A model generated the notes under the pieces. It was not told where the DNA came from and ran no database searches. It saw nothing but the letters and a program-made list of their open reading frames with translations. From NCBI GenBank assembly GCA_963575745.1, contig CAUYUJ010021170.1, forward strand, positions 912,801 to 976,800: 64,000 nucleotides of DNA. The letters are read 5' to 3'. This document shows, in pieces, positions 22,858 through 32,110 of this stretch (its first letter is position 1; each line of letters starts with the position of its first letter). This stretch comes from Prorocentrum cordatum (taxonomy: Eukaryota > Sar > Dinophyceae > Prorocentrales > Prorocentraceae). The position numbers and the translations under genes are program-made.

Positions 22858-24174
22858 TCACCACTGCGGGGGTGGCGGTGGTGCAATGGTGGATTGGACC
22901 AGCTCACGGATCTCGTGCTTGGCGATGCCGATTTCATTGAGGCCCTCGTCGTTGTAGCGGATGTCAAAGGGCTGGTCGTCAGGTTGGGCGGCGAGCTTGA
23001 GGATGTGCGTCCACCCGCATCGTAGGACACCACGCTCCCTGTCCACAACCCAGCGTCCGTCGCATTTGCCAGCCATGGCTGTGCGTAGCTTCCTGAGCGC
23101 CATTTCCGTTTTGATATGCTTTGGGTTTTTGTCTGGTCCGAGATGGAGACGAGCAGGAGCGGATCCTGAGACCGCAGCTTCGAAGATACGCCATTCATCA
23201 TTCTGCCTGAGATTGGATAAGACTTTGTTGACATATTTGGAAGCCAGTCCCACACTGCCGTTGAAAGAGACCAGGTACCTTCTACTTGGCATCGGTCCAG
23301 CGGACTTGATAGAGTATGATGAAGCGTCCAGGCCCAGTTCCGACAAGAAAGGGGTAAGTGATGCGCGCACAGAGTCGATCCCAACCATCTTCGTAGCCAT
23401 TGCAACGACAATCGAGGGGTCTTCAGCACGATCGAAGGAGGGCGGCACTGTGGGAGCCTTCTCGGAGCGTTTGGCGACCATGAGCTCGCTGCGGAGCTGC
23501 TCCATCTGCTGGCGCAGGTTGGCGAGGTCCGCAGTGTGCTTCTCCACATCAATAGAGAGCGTGTTGACATGTGAGCCGAGAGCGTCAATCTTGGACTGTA
23601 GGCCGCGGTGAATGGAGTCAATATGCGGGCGGACTGTGGCCATAATCTGCTGGTCGATTTCTTTCGGCTGGGCGGTGATCTGCACTCGCAGCGATTCCAG
23701 TGTGTCAAGAATAGATTTGTTTGAAGATTGCACCGTTGCTCCAACGGTAGATCCCGCAAGAGATTCCAGTTCGGATCGTAGTTCTCCGAATTGTTCAGCG
23801 ACTGCGTTAGCTGCAACGTGTCTGATATAGTCATCATCATATTGTGGCTGCTGCGGCGGATGTGAGGCGGGGTCACGATGGGCACCAGCAGGAGAAGAAC
23901 CAGGAGTACACTGAGAATCACCACGGCCACCGAACAGAGCGGAGCCAACAGCCCCTGCTGCGCGGGCGGCCATGCCAGCGACACCCTTGCCCCCGGAGAT
24001 GCTACCCTTGCCGTCCTCAGAGCGCAGGTATTTGTGCTCGGGCGAGCCACGGTCTTGACGGTCATCCGCCTGGTCATCATCAGGAAAGGTGGGCATGTCG
24101 TCGAGCTCCTTGGCCACCATGGCGAGCGAAGCAGCGTCAGGGAGACCCATGGCGCCAGCATCGCTCGACAGCAC
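22858..24174 (-). CDS. LINE ORF1: coiled-coil nucleic-acid-binding-type protein
   Basis: This is a 438-residue frame with no stops. The N-terminus is acidic and Gly/Ala-rich. Residues about 110-230 form heptad-like stretches (FGELRSELESLAG, LDTLESLRVQ, ADLANLRQQMEQLRSELMVA), consistent with coiled-coil trimerisation as in LINE ORF1 proteins. A compact C-terminal half (residues 240-430) contains RRYLVSFNGSVGLASKYVNK and EMALRKLRTAMAGKCDGRWV, resembling an RNA-recognition plus C-terminal-domain arrangement, but no diagnostic motif is clear. It ends PPPPPQW, and ORF2 starts 10 bases downstream, which suits termination-reinitiation. An upstream ATG adjoining the spliced leader at 24305 is in a different frame. 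Confidence 0.8.
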   Translation of the reverse strand: MLSSDAGAMGLPDAASLAMVAKELDDMPTFPDDDQADDRQDRGSPEHKYLRSEDGKGSISGGKGVAGMAARAAGAVGSALFGGRGDSQCTPGSSPAGAHRDPASHPPQQPQYDDDYIRHVAANAVAEQFGELRSELESLAGSTVGATVQSSNKSILDTLESLRVQITAQPKEIDQQIMATVRPHIDSIHRGLQSKIDALGSHVNTLSIDVEKHTADLANLRQQMEQLRSELMVAKRSEKAPTVPPSFDRAEDPSIVVAMATKMVGIDSVRASLTPFLSELGLDASSYSIKSAGPMPSRRYLVSFNGSVGLASKYVNKVLSNLRQNDEWRIFEAAVSGSAPARLHLGPDKNPKHIKTEMALRKLRTAMAGKCDGRWVVDRERGVLRCGWTHILKLAAQPDDQPFDIRYNDEGLNEIGIAKHEIRELVQSTIAPPPPPQW

Positions 24175-24305
24175 AGGAACGGGAAAAGCCTCCGTTTACC
24201 CGTGGAGGCGAGCGACAGGATGAGGAAGAGATTCTGCCAGACCGCAAAGGGTCTTGCCAGCCGCGGACTAGCGGTATCCACTTGTTCCCCTGTGGAACCT
24301 GGCAT

Positions 24306-24327
24306 CTTGAGCCAAAATGGCTACGGA
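24306..24327 (-). promoter_or_regulatory. Dinoflagellate spliced leader (DinoSL) relic, perfect
   Basis: Read on the minus strand, the 22 bases begin TCCGTAGCC, continue ATTTT and end GGCTCAAG. They match the conserved DinoSL at every position (first base D = T). The leader is joined directly to the LINE 5' leader, with ATG as the next three bases (24305-24303). In living cells this sequence is added to nuclear mRNAs by trans-splicing and is not normally encoded next to genes. Its presence in the genome therefore marks reverse transcription of a mature mRNA. Confidence 0.97.
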
Positions 24328-24396
24328 GGAGGAGGAAGAGGAGGAGGAGGAGGAGGAAGAGGAGGAGGAGGAGGAGGAGGAGGAGGAGGAGGAGGG
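24325..24396. repeat. (GGA)n microsatellite at the 5' side of the LINE
   Basis: About 24 GGA/GAA triplets abut the first bases of the DinoSL. Because the leader starts with TCC on the minus strand, the first bases of the junction are ambiguous. Confidence 0.95.
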
Positions 24397-25194
24397 AGCC
24401 CTTCGGACCTGGCCAGGGCTGCCCTCCGATCAGGACTTCGTGGCAGGGACAGCCGCGGCGGCGAGAACTTCCTGCGGGCTCAAAAGGCGGCCAAACCAAC
24501 TAATTGGCGGGCCCATCCACTCCAGATTCTCGCACCTCGAGCCAGCCCTCCTTAGATCCCAGAGATCCGACGCATAGATTCTGGTTCCATGCGCATGGGG
24601 CCCCCAGAAGTCCCGAACCCTTCCCCACGGACTGCTGAAACCCACTCTTTGTTTGCTGGCCCCAGGGCCCGGCGAGGGCCCCCAGAGGCCCAAGACCCTG
24701 CAAAACCTCTGGTCTGGTTTTCCTTACGCGCTGGAGGAATGGAATCCGCCTTGCCCGAGGTCCGACGCCGAAAAACAAAAACACAACACCGCGAAACATC
24801 ATGTCACGAGCCATAGATCCAATCTTCCAGCAGCACTCCCCGAGCCAGATTGACCTGCGAGTGCCCCGCCTAGGCCCCAATCCGTGCGACAACGCGCGGA
24901 CGTGGCAGAATCGCGATGCCGGGCTCTCCGGGCCCAGACCCCCGACGCCATGACTTTCTCATGACGTCGGCCCCTGGGGCCGCCAGAGGTCTGGAACTTG
25001 TCCTTGGGATGGCTGTCTATCCCGAGTCGTTCTTTCAGGCCCCGGGGGCCCGGCATCTAGACCCAATTTTTGTTGCCGCTTTCTTCTGGCCAAATCGTTA
25101 CTGCGAGGATCCTGGTCCCCGAAACCAGGCGACAGGGCCCAGAAGAAAATGCAGCGCCAGGATCCTGCAGGGTCCAATCCAGATTTCTTCACGA
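24397..25194. other. Intergenic, no gene recognised
   Basis: GC-rich sequence with scattered GGCCCCAGGG-type words. I see no domain or RNA on either strand. Confidence 0.4.
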
Positions 25195-25305
25195 CCCAAG
25201 GGGGACCGTTCGGGACGATCCTGGCACCCTGGGGACGCCCTCTGCGAGGCGGAGCTCCTGGAGGGCATCCCGAGACTGGGGAACCTCGAAGAAGCGACGA
25301 TAACA
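25195..25305 (+). repeat. Dispersed repeat family G, copy 1
   Basis: GTTCGGGACGATCCTGGCAC, then GAGGCGGAGCTCCTGGAG and ACTGGGGAACCTCGAAGAAG. The same order of words occurs at 57100-57230 (plus) and, reversed, at 32690-32810. The element has no coding signature. Confidence 0.65.
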
Positions 25306-25609
25306 GAGGAAGAAAAAGGCATACACACTTGCGCGGTCACGGCCTCGCGCGCGGCGACGAGGCGGAGCCAGTCGAGCAGTCGGAGCGAGCGACCGCCGCG
25401 GCCAGGCACTCAGACACGGGACCACACTTGTTTCGCTTCTGCGCGCACCGAAAATCCCGACAGTGGACGCTTCATTCCTGCCCCGACCTCGCGCAAGCAG
25501 CCGTCTCCCTGACGAATTGGCATCACTACAGCCACGAACCCTCTCTCGATCGAGCGGTCCTCTCATCTGGCGCACCCGCCGTAACCTCCAGCCTTCCCGC
25601 GGGGCGGGC

Positions 25610-25837
25610 TCAGCGGCCGAAAAGCACCCCGTCGTATATGCTGTCGATCGTACGGCACGCGCACGCCGCTGGATCGAAGAGCACACTGTCGTAGAAGCTG
25701 TCGGACGTGCCCGCCGCCGGCAGCGACGCCGAGCCGTCGCTCTCTGAAACCGCCACGCCGGCCCTGCCGCCGCCGGGCCGCCATCCGCCCGCCACGGCCT
25801 CCCACCACGCCTCTGCCAGGCCCAGGCCCTGCCCCGC

Positions 25838-25869
<32 letters not shown>

Positions 25870-28800
25870 GCTCCCCGGCCAGCTCCTCCGCGGGCGCGGC
25901 CCGCGCTGAAGCGGCGGCCGCCAGCGCCGCGGGGGGGCCCGCCGGGCCGAGGGCCCCGCCCGCCGTGGCCCCTGCCGGGCCTGGGCCCTCTCCCCAGCGG
26001 CGGCCGCCGCCAGACCCTCCGCCACCGCAGGCCGCGGCGGCCGCGCGGGCCGCGGGTGCCAGAGGCTCCATCCCGGAGGCTCCGCCCGCCGCGGCGCCTG
26101 CTGGGCCCCAGCGGGTGCGGCTGGGGGCTTCGCTGCGCCGGTCCGCGGCGACCGCGCGGGCCGCGGGCTCCAGGGTCCCCCACCCGAGCAAGGGCGGCGT
26201 CGACCCCGGAGGGCCCGACCCAGCCCCAGCGCCAGCGCGCGCCGCCTCAGCCGCGGGGGTGGCCGTCCGCGCCGCGGCCGCCGCTGGCACGGCGCTCGCA
26301 GCGGCCGCGGCCGCGGGAGCGGAGCGGGCGATCGTAGGGGCGGCCGGCAGGCCCAGCGCGGTGGCACCGTCGGCTGCGGTCTGCGGCGCCGCGGCCGTCG
26401 AGTCTGCCCTGAGGTCTCCGGCGGCAGAGCCGAACGTCTGGATGCGGGCGGCGCCGCTCGCCTCCTGCCTCAGCCGCACCATCGCGAGCGTGGCCTGGTG
26501 CGGGTTGCCCCCACGGTGCGCCTTTGCCCTCCGCTCGGCCAGCTCCGCTGGGGTCTGGTACGCGAGGTCGTCCAGGCTGGCGCCCAGCGCCGCCTGCGCG
26601 GCCGACGCCGATGCCGCTGGGCCCTCCGCGGCGCCGCGCTTGCGCTTCGGAGCGGGCGCCGCAGGCTGCTGGTGCGGCTGCGCGGCGGCGCCCGGCAGAC
26701 CCGCGGGCGCGGCAATTCCGCCCAGCACGCGCACTTCGTCGAGGCCAACGACGTCGTCGCGCAGCAGCCACACCACCAGCCCCGAGTCCCCGGGACGGAC
26801 GGGCGCGCTCAGGCGGGGCGGCGGCCGCGACACGGGGGCGCGATGGTGCTGTAGGAGCTCCCCGCTCGGCGCTGCGAGCACGACGACGTGGAGCCACGCG
26901 TCCTTCGCGCCGCCGTCGCCCCGCGGGGCCGCGGGGGCCTGGGCCCAGACTTCGACCGCGGCGCACTGTGGGCCTTCGGCCGTTACGCTCAAGGAGAGCT
27001 TCGGGACGGCGCGGGCCCTGCACTGCAGCTCGTTGCCGAAGGGCGGCCGCCGGCCCAGAGCGAGCTCGATAAGCCGGGGGTCGCAGGCCGCGAGGGCGTC
27101 GAGGGACCCCATGCCCTGCGCCCTGAGCTGCTCGGCGCCGCGGTCGCCAATGGCGGGCAGCTGCCTGGCCTGCATCGCCGAGTTCTCCCACAGCTGCTTG
27201 CGGAGGCAGTTGCGCAAGCGGATGGCCTCCACCAGGAGCCCACCTTGCCTGCGCTTCTCGAAAATCTCGGCAACCAGGCGCAGCAGAGGTTCGCTCCGTT
27301 GCAGGATCTGGGTCTGTTGAGACCTCAGGTCCCACGGCAGCTGCGCGCGGGGGGAGTCCGCCAGCGCCAGCTGCAGCAGCACGGCCACCTTCTTGGCCGC
27401 GGTGTCGATGGGCCCCGCAAAGGGCCACCGCACGGCGGCCTCCTCGCCAGCGGCCGCGCCCCTCTTCTTGGGCCGCGCCCAGTCGCGCAGCTTCGTCCGC
27501 TCGCCCTGCTTCGGCCGGAACTCCTCGAAATCAGCGGCGCCGGCCAGCAGCCACAGCACCCCTTGCATGTCGGAGGGAAGCGGCGACACCAGGAGGCCGT
27601 GCACCGTTTCGAAGCGCACGTTGTGCCTGCAGGCCGTCTGGCCCAGCGGCGCCGCCACCAGGCCGCCCCCGGGCGGCCGCAGCAGAAGTCCGGCGGCCTC
27701 GAGCCGCGCCAACTCTTGGGCACACAGGCGCTCCACGAACTCTTCGACGTTACACTCGCCCGCCTGTCGCAGCGGGTGAGAGGCGCCGCCGTCCGCCAGC
27801 GCCGCCGCGTACAGCCCAGGGGCCTTGCTCGAACGCACGGCGAAGAAGGTGCCGCGCAGCCACCTCCTCGCCGAGGCCTCGTCACAGACGGACTGGATGG
27901 CCACCTCCGCGAGCAGGGACTCGGTGAGGCGCTCCGACAGCCGGCTCTCGATGGCCTTGGTGCCGAGCAGCTGGCCGCGCCACCTCTCAGCGACGCCGTC
28001 CTCGGCCATGATCACCGCGACGCCCTCGGTGTCGAAGCGCGGCCGCCCCGCCCGGCCGATGATCTGCACCATCTCCAGGGGGTCGTACTCCTCCCAGCCC
28101 TTCTCCTTGTAGGCGGTGGTGCCCTTGACGACGACCAGCCGGGCCGGCAGGTTCACGCCGAGGGCCAGCGTCTGCGTGCAGAACAGCACCGTCACCGCCT
28201 CCTGAAGGAAGAGGTCGGCAACGATCTGCCGGTCTGGCGGGCTCAGGCCCGCATGGTGCACCCCGACTCCCTGGGGCAGCAGCTGCCGCAGAGACGGGTC
28301 CGAGGCGCACTGCGCCCTCTCGGCAAGCAGCTGGCGTAGTGGCGCGTCCGGCGGTGCGCCACCGGCCTGCACCAGCGACTTCGCGGACGTCTCGCAGGAC
28401 TTCCTGGTGGCGCAGAAGACGAGGCTGGCCCGCCCGCCGGAGAACTGCCGCAGCACCGCTGGCACGGCCGCGTCCAGGGACTGCTGGAAGACGAACTCGT
28501 TTTTGGAGCTCCGAAACTGCCGCACGATCACCTTCAAGGGCACGGGGCGGTATTCCGGGCCGTACACGCGGACCGCCGCGGGCGGGGCACCCAACCATTC
28601 GCCTACGTCCGCCGCGTTGGGCACGCTGGCGGATACCGCCACGAAACGCAGTCCAACGCCCTGCACGCCATGCGCCGCGTCGCTTGCATGGCGCAGCGTA
28701 CGCATGCGCGCGACAACGCTCTCGAGCACGGCGCCCCGCTTCTGCATTGCCAGCATGTGCACCTCGTCCAAGCACACAAGGCCAATTCTGTCGACCACCT

Positions 28801-29278
28801 GCCTCGACCGGGCCGCCTGGCGCGTGTAGATGTCCCACATCTCGGGCGTCGCCACCAGAATGCGCGACTGGAGCAGGTGGCGCGAGCCAGCACCACCTGA
28901 GGGACCTTCCTGGTCGCCTGTGAGCTCCGCCACGCCGAGGCCCAGAGGGGCGAACTGCTCCGTCCACTCGCGGACCTTCTCCTGGCACAGCGCCTTCAGC
29001 GGTGCAAGGTACAGCGCCTTCACCGCGTCCCTCTCCGTGGGACCGGCCCGCTGGATCATCCCGAGAATCGCGAGCTCGAACAGCACCGTCTTGCCAGCGC
29101 CGGTCGGGGCGCTGACTACAACGCTGGCCCCCCCGTGGTACATCTCCCGCCAGCAGTCGGACTGCACGCGGTTGAAGCGCGCGAAGGGGAATACCGCCGC
29201 GTGGCCTGGGGGCAGGCAGGCGGCTACCTCCACCGTGCCGCCCTCGGCCGAAGCCTCCCGCGCCGGCGCCTGCGGCAC
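25610..29278 (-). CDS. HFM1: HFM1/MER3-type meiotic DNA helicase (Ski2-like, Sec63 domain)
   Basis: The 1222-residue frame, without introns over its length, encodes a superfamily 2 DEVH-box helicase. MER3/HFM1 enzymes unwind DNA at meiotic recombination intermediates and promote interfering crossovers in the nucleus. Visible motifs are the Q-like FNRVQS at 35-40, Walker A APTGAGKT at 57-64, APLKALC at 92-98, DEVH at 171-174, SASVPN at 216-221, VGVHHAGLS at 338-346, QTLALGVNLPARLVVVKGT at 369-387 and QIIGRAGRP at 405-413. A winged-helix and Sec63-type part follows (about 440-800) with LPAIGDRGAEQLRAQG and GRRPPFGNELQ. The last 300 residues are Ala/Pro-rich low complexity. The frame stays open upstream to a stop at 29429, so the true start may lie in an upstream exon. 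PFARFNRVQS and the PPFGNE block favour HFM1 over HELQ or Brr2. Length is close to yeast Mer3 and plant RCK. Confidence 0.88.
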
Positions 29279-29303
29279 GGCCGCCGCCGCCGCCGCTGGC
29301 TTC

Positions 29304-29736
29304 TCCTCGGCCGCCCACGCGCCGCACGCCGCGGGGGGCGACGTGCTGACGACCCAGACCCCCGACGTCGCGCTCTTTTTCCAAGCGTCGAGCCCACAGG
29401 TCTGGACACCTTCCCAGGGACCAGGTTTTCACCTCCGTCGTTTTTGGACGGCCCCGAGGCCGGTAAGGGCCCCTGGAAGCCGAAAGTAACCAAAAACCTC
29501 CCATCGTGAGTTTTTCACACCGCGAGGGGGTGTGGGAAGCGCGCTCCCGGGGCGGCGTCCTGTGAGCGGCCGCCCGTGCGCAATAATGTCCGTATCAGGT
29601 TCGCACAGGACACGCGCATGATACGTCTTTTGTTGCAGGGCCGACGAGAAAATCACTTCCGGGGTAAACCGATGCTGTGACCGATCCCCTGCCCGATCCT
29701 CGGCCGCCCACGCGCCGCACGCCGCGGGGGGCGACG
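29304..29736 (-). other. Candidate intron bounded by a perfect 40-bp direct repeat
   Basis: Positions 29304-29343 and 29697-29736 are identical over 40 bases and lie 393 bases (131 codons) apart, so both copies are read in the helicase frame as PPAACGAWAAE. The interval contains a stop in that frame (29429). Removing 393 bases from the upstream copy to the downstream copy would keep the frame. A possible junction is CCGAG/GA at the donor side and CCGAG/GAG at the acceptor side, i.e. a GA-AG intron with AG/G acceptor, of the unusual kind used by dinoflagellates. Splicing is inferred, not shown. A simple segmental duplication is the alternative. Confidence 0.5.
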
Positions 29737-29989
29737 CGCCCACGGCGTCGTCCGAGAGCTCGCCCGCGGCCTCGCCCCACAGGCGCCGCCGCGCGGACCC
29801 GGCCCTCCGCGCCGCCCGGCGCCGCCGCGGCGAGGGCGGCCGCCCCGTCTCGGGGCGCCCGCCGCGCCGCCCTCCGCGGCGGGCCCGCGCGGGCGGACCC
29901 GCCGCGGCGGCGTGCCGCAGGGCGCCGGGGCGGAGGCCATCTGCGCGCGGGCGGCCGCTCGCGGGGCGCCGCCCCGAGGGCGCGCGTCG
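29737..29989 (-). CDS. Possible 5' exon of the HFM1-like gene
   Basis: In the helicase frame this stretch encodes an Ala/Arg/Gly-rich N-terminus ending LWGEAAGELSDDAVGASPPA at the direct repeat. It lies directly downstream of a decayed DinoSL (29990-30009). The first ATG after the relic (29940) is in another frame, so the start codon is unresolved. Either translation begins at the internal Met (29278), there is another indel or intron, or the exon is dead. GC bias alone can keep such a frame open. Confidence 0.35.
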
Positions 29990-30009
29990 CTTGAGCCCGA
30001 GGCTACGGA
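29990..30009 (-). promoter_or_regulatory. Decayed DinoSL relic upstream of the helicase
   Basis: The minus strand reads TCCGTAGCC-TCG-GGCTCAAG. The first nine and last eight bases equal the spliced leader. The central ATTTT is reduced to TCG. The orientation is that of the helicase gene 0.7 kb downstream. Confidence 0.75.
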
Positions 30010-30210
30010 AGCACGGCACGCCCTGAGGTCCTGGCGCTGCCACTTTTTCCCTGCGGGCGTTTGCACTCCCTGCCGAGCCCTGTCGGGCCCTCACACCCTC
30101 ACAGAGCGACCCGCCTCGAAGAATGACGCAGATTGGGTCCAGGGTTCCAATCCTGTTTTTTTGCGATGTTGCGATGTTTCTGCAGCGTCGGATCTCAGCG
30201 TACACACAAA

Positions 30211-30429
30211 CCCTCGGAGGACCGCGCGGATTTCTTGGATCGGCGCCCTGTCCCCCCCCCCCTGCCTGGCGTACCGATCCTCTTTACCGAAGAAGAGAAA
30301 TCAGCCTAAACATGCGCTCCGGGAGGCCCGCACAAAATCTCTTAGATCGGTGCTTCCCTGGAGCGCGCAAGTGGCCGCCCGCCAGGGGGCCTGCCGCCGA
30401 TCCAAGAAATCTGCGCGAACTTCGAAAGT
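30211..30429. repeat. Foldback element(s), copy 3, split
   Basis: A left arm (CGCGCGGATTTCTTGGATCG, 30221-30242 region) and a matching right arm (CGATCCAAGAAATCTGCGCG, 30398-30418 region) flank about 150 bases that include GCCAGG-type core remnants. Two truncated copies or one copy with an insertion are both possible. Confidence 0.6.
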
Positions 30430-30806
30430 GTTATGCTCATTCATGTGTTGTGTTTCTTCAGGACTGTTCCCAGAGCCTACACATAGTGCTAGACTGGAGC
30501 GACGGGGGCAACAGCAATGGGGTGGTGGTGGTGGTGGTGGGAGGTACAATACTTGGATTGCGCGAACTACTGCGCGAGCTCTTGTGCAAACTATTGCTGG
30601 GGGGCCCGAACTATTATTGTAAGGACTGTGAACTATTGCGATGAATCAAGCAACCACACGCAAGTATGGCGTCCAGGCAGAAAACTGCTGCATCAATACC
30701 AAACTACTACAAGCACTATTGCACCTACTCTGGCCCCCCCATCTGTGATACCCCTGCTTCGATGGCAACTCATGGGAGCCTCCCCTACCATCTTGTTGGC
30801 CGACGA
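30430..30806. other. Intergenic with (GTG)n run
   Basis: GTGGTGG triplets lie at 30520-30541, followed by several GAACTATTGC-like words. No gene was recognised. Confidence 0.5.
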
Positions 30807-30897
30807 CATCGACGCCAATCGGCGCAGATAGACGCCAACTCGACGCTAACTCGACACTAGTCGACGCTAACCGACGCAAGCCGACGCCAAATCGGCG
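30807..30897 (+). repeat. Tandem array of about 10-bp CGACGCTAAC-like units
   Basis: About nine imperfect units such as TCGACGCCAA, ACTCGACGCT and CCGACGCAAG follow one another without spacers. Confidence 0.8.
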
Positions 30898-32015
30898 CTA
30901 TATCGTTGATTAACAGACGCTGCTCTTCTCCACGCTAATTTCATCCACCAAAAGTCCACCACATATTCAAGATACAAAAAACATCGTTCCGCAAATACTA
31001 GCGTGGCACGCGCAAATGAGCTGCAAGCAAGACGCCGAAGAAAACGTGACGCGAGAAGCCAAACAAAGCATGACACCCAAAACAGACAACATGGGACACA
31101 CAGCCCGCGAAAAGTAACCACCACGACACTGCCTTGCTGCCATTTTGTCAACGGCTGTCGGGGCAAGCGCCCTGGCACCCCAGTGGGAGGCGACTCGGGG
31201 GAACTGTGACAGACCCTGGATACGTCTATTCGTCTGACAAGGAATTTCTCTGACGATGCTTGAACTGTTTTTGCTATCTTTCTGTTACCAAAGGATCCCG
31301 GCCGTGAGAAGCTGGAAACGAAATCGTGAGGGTATGCACGACCCCCATAACTTGCTACCTTCTCGATCGGCTCGGAATACCCCCGTCCACCGGAGAAATT
31401 CCCGCGAAGCCACGGACAACTTCCTAGAAGGCCCGAGGGCTTCTGAGGAGCCCCACCGCCTTCTAGGAGAAGGTCTTCTCCTGCCCACCCTCCCCCCGGG
31501 CGCGCCGCCCAGAACCCTACGAGACTCCGGCGGGTAATTTCGTCGCGACTCGAGGGGTGCCTCGGACCTCGCGGGAGGGGGGAAGTCGGTCACCGCGAGC
31601 GGCGCGGGGGTCTCGCCTCCGCACCGTCGGCGGCGAGTGCCGCCTGCGCCGAGGACTCCAGCAGGAAGCGCGCCTGCTTCCGCAGGCCGGCCAGCTCCTC
31701 TGCGCAGCAACGATCGGGGGGGAATGGCATAAATGAGCGGGGAACGCATGGAACTGGAATCGGCGGTACATCTCCGACGGATCAGCGATACCTAGGCTCC
31801 CGATCGTGCATCCGTACTTTCTTGGGCGGGAAGGAGCTATCGGACCCCTGTGCCGATCAATGGGCGTTCGGGAGTCGATGCGTCCCCCCCTATCCCTATC
31901 CCCCCCCCCATCGTTGCCCCTGATCCCCTCTCTCTCTTTCTGGGGCGCACGGGGGAGCTTTTATCTCATCCCATGGCGATTACGGGCGTGACCCCGGGGG
32001 GGCAGGGGGCAAGGG
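30898..32015. other. Intergenic; includes a repeat shared with 56.9 kb
   Basis: 31748-31805 (GGAATCGGCGGTACATCTCC, GATCAGCGATAC) and 31868-31890 (GAGTCGATGCGTCCCC) match 56926-56990 and 57027-57050, in the same order. The rest shows no gene. Confidence 0.5.
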
Positions 32016-32019
32016 GTCC

Positions 32020-32110
32020 GGTCACGTCACGATCCGCGCCAGCGCCGCCTGGGAATGCCTTCAGGGGCGGCGGATTCCCAGACGGCGCTGGCGCGAATCG
32101 TGACGTGACC
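32020..32110. repeat. Near-perfect 37-bp inverted repeat (hairpin)
   Basis: The arms 32020-32056 and 32074-32110 pair over 37 bases with two mismatches around a 17-base loop. Each arm begins GGTCACGTCACGAT from the outside. A GTGACCCC-G-rich flank is repeated on both sides. Confidence 0.9.

Larger units (their letters stand above)
17843..24327 (-). mobile_element. LINE-type (non-LTR) retrotransposon, nearly full length, trans-spliced 5' end
   Basis: The element runs on the minus strand. Its parts in order are a 22-nt DinoSL (24327-24306), a 5' leader, ORF1 (24174-22858), ORF2 with endonuclease and reverse transcriptase (22847-19341), a frameshifted tail frame (to 17870) and a short 3' end abutting a microsatellite. 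Both ends lie against (GGA)n tracts (17773-17842 and 24325-24396). No poly(A) tail is seen at the 3' end; the junction is GTACGCTGTCC followed by TCC units. A complete DinoSL shows that the inserted copy came from a mature, trans-spliced mRNA reverse-transcribed to its very 5' end. The exact clade is not determined. Confidence 0.92.

Noticed and set aside
22850-24305. Treating the 1654-codon frame as one ORF2 protein
   Set aside because: Its first 486 codons overlap the better-supported ORF1 in another register and show no endonuclease homology. The domain begins just after the ATG at 22847.
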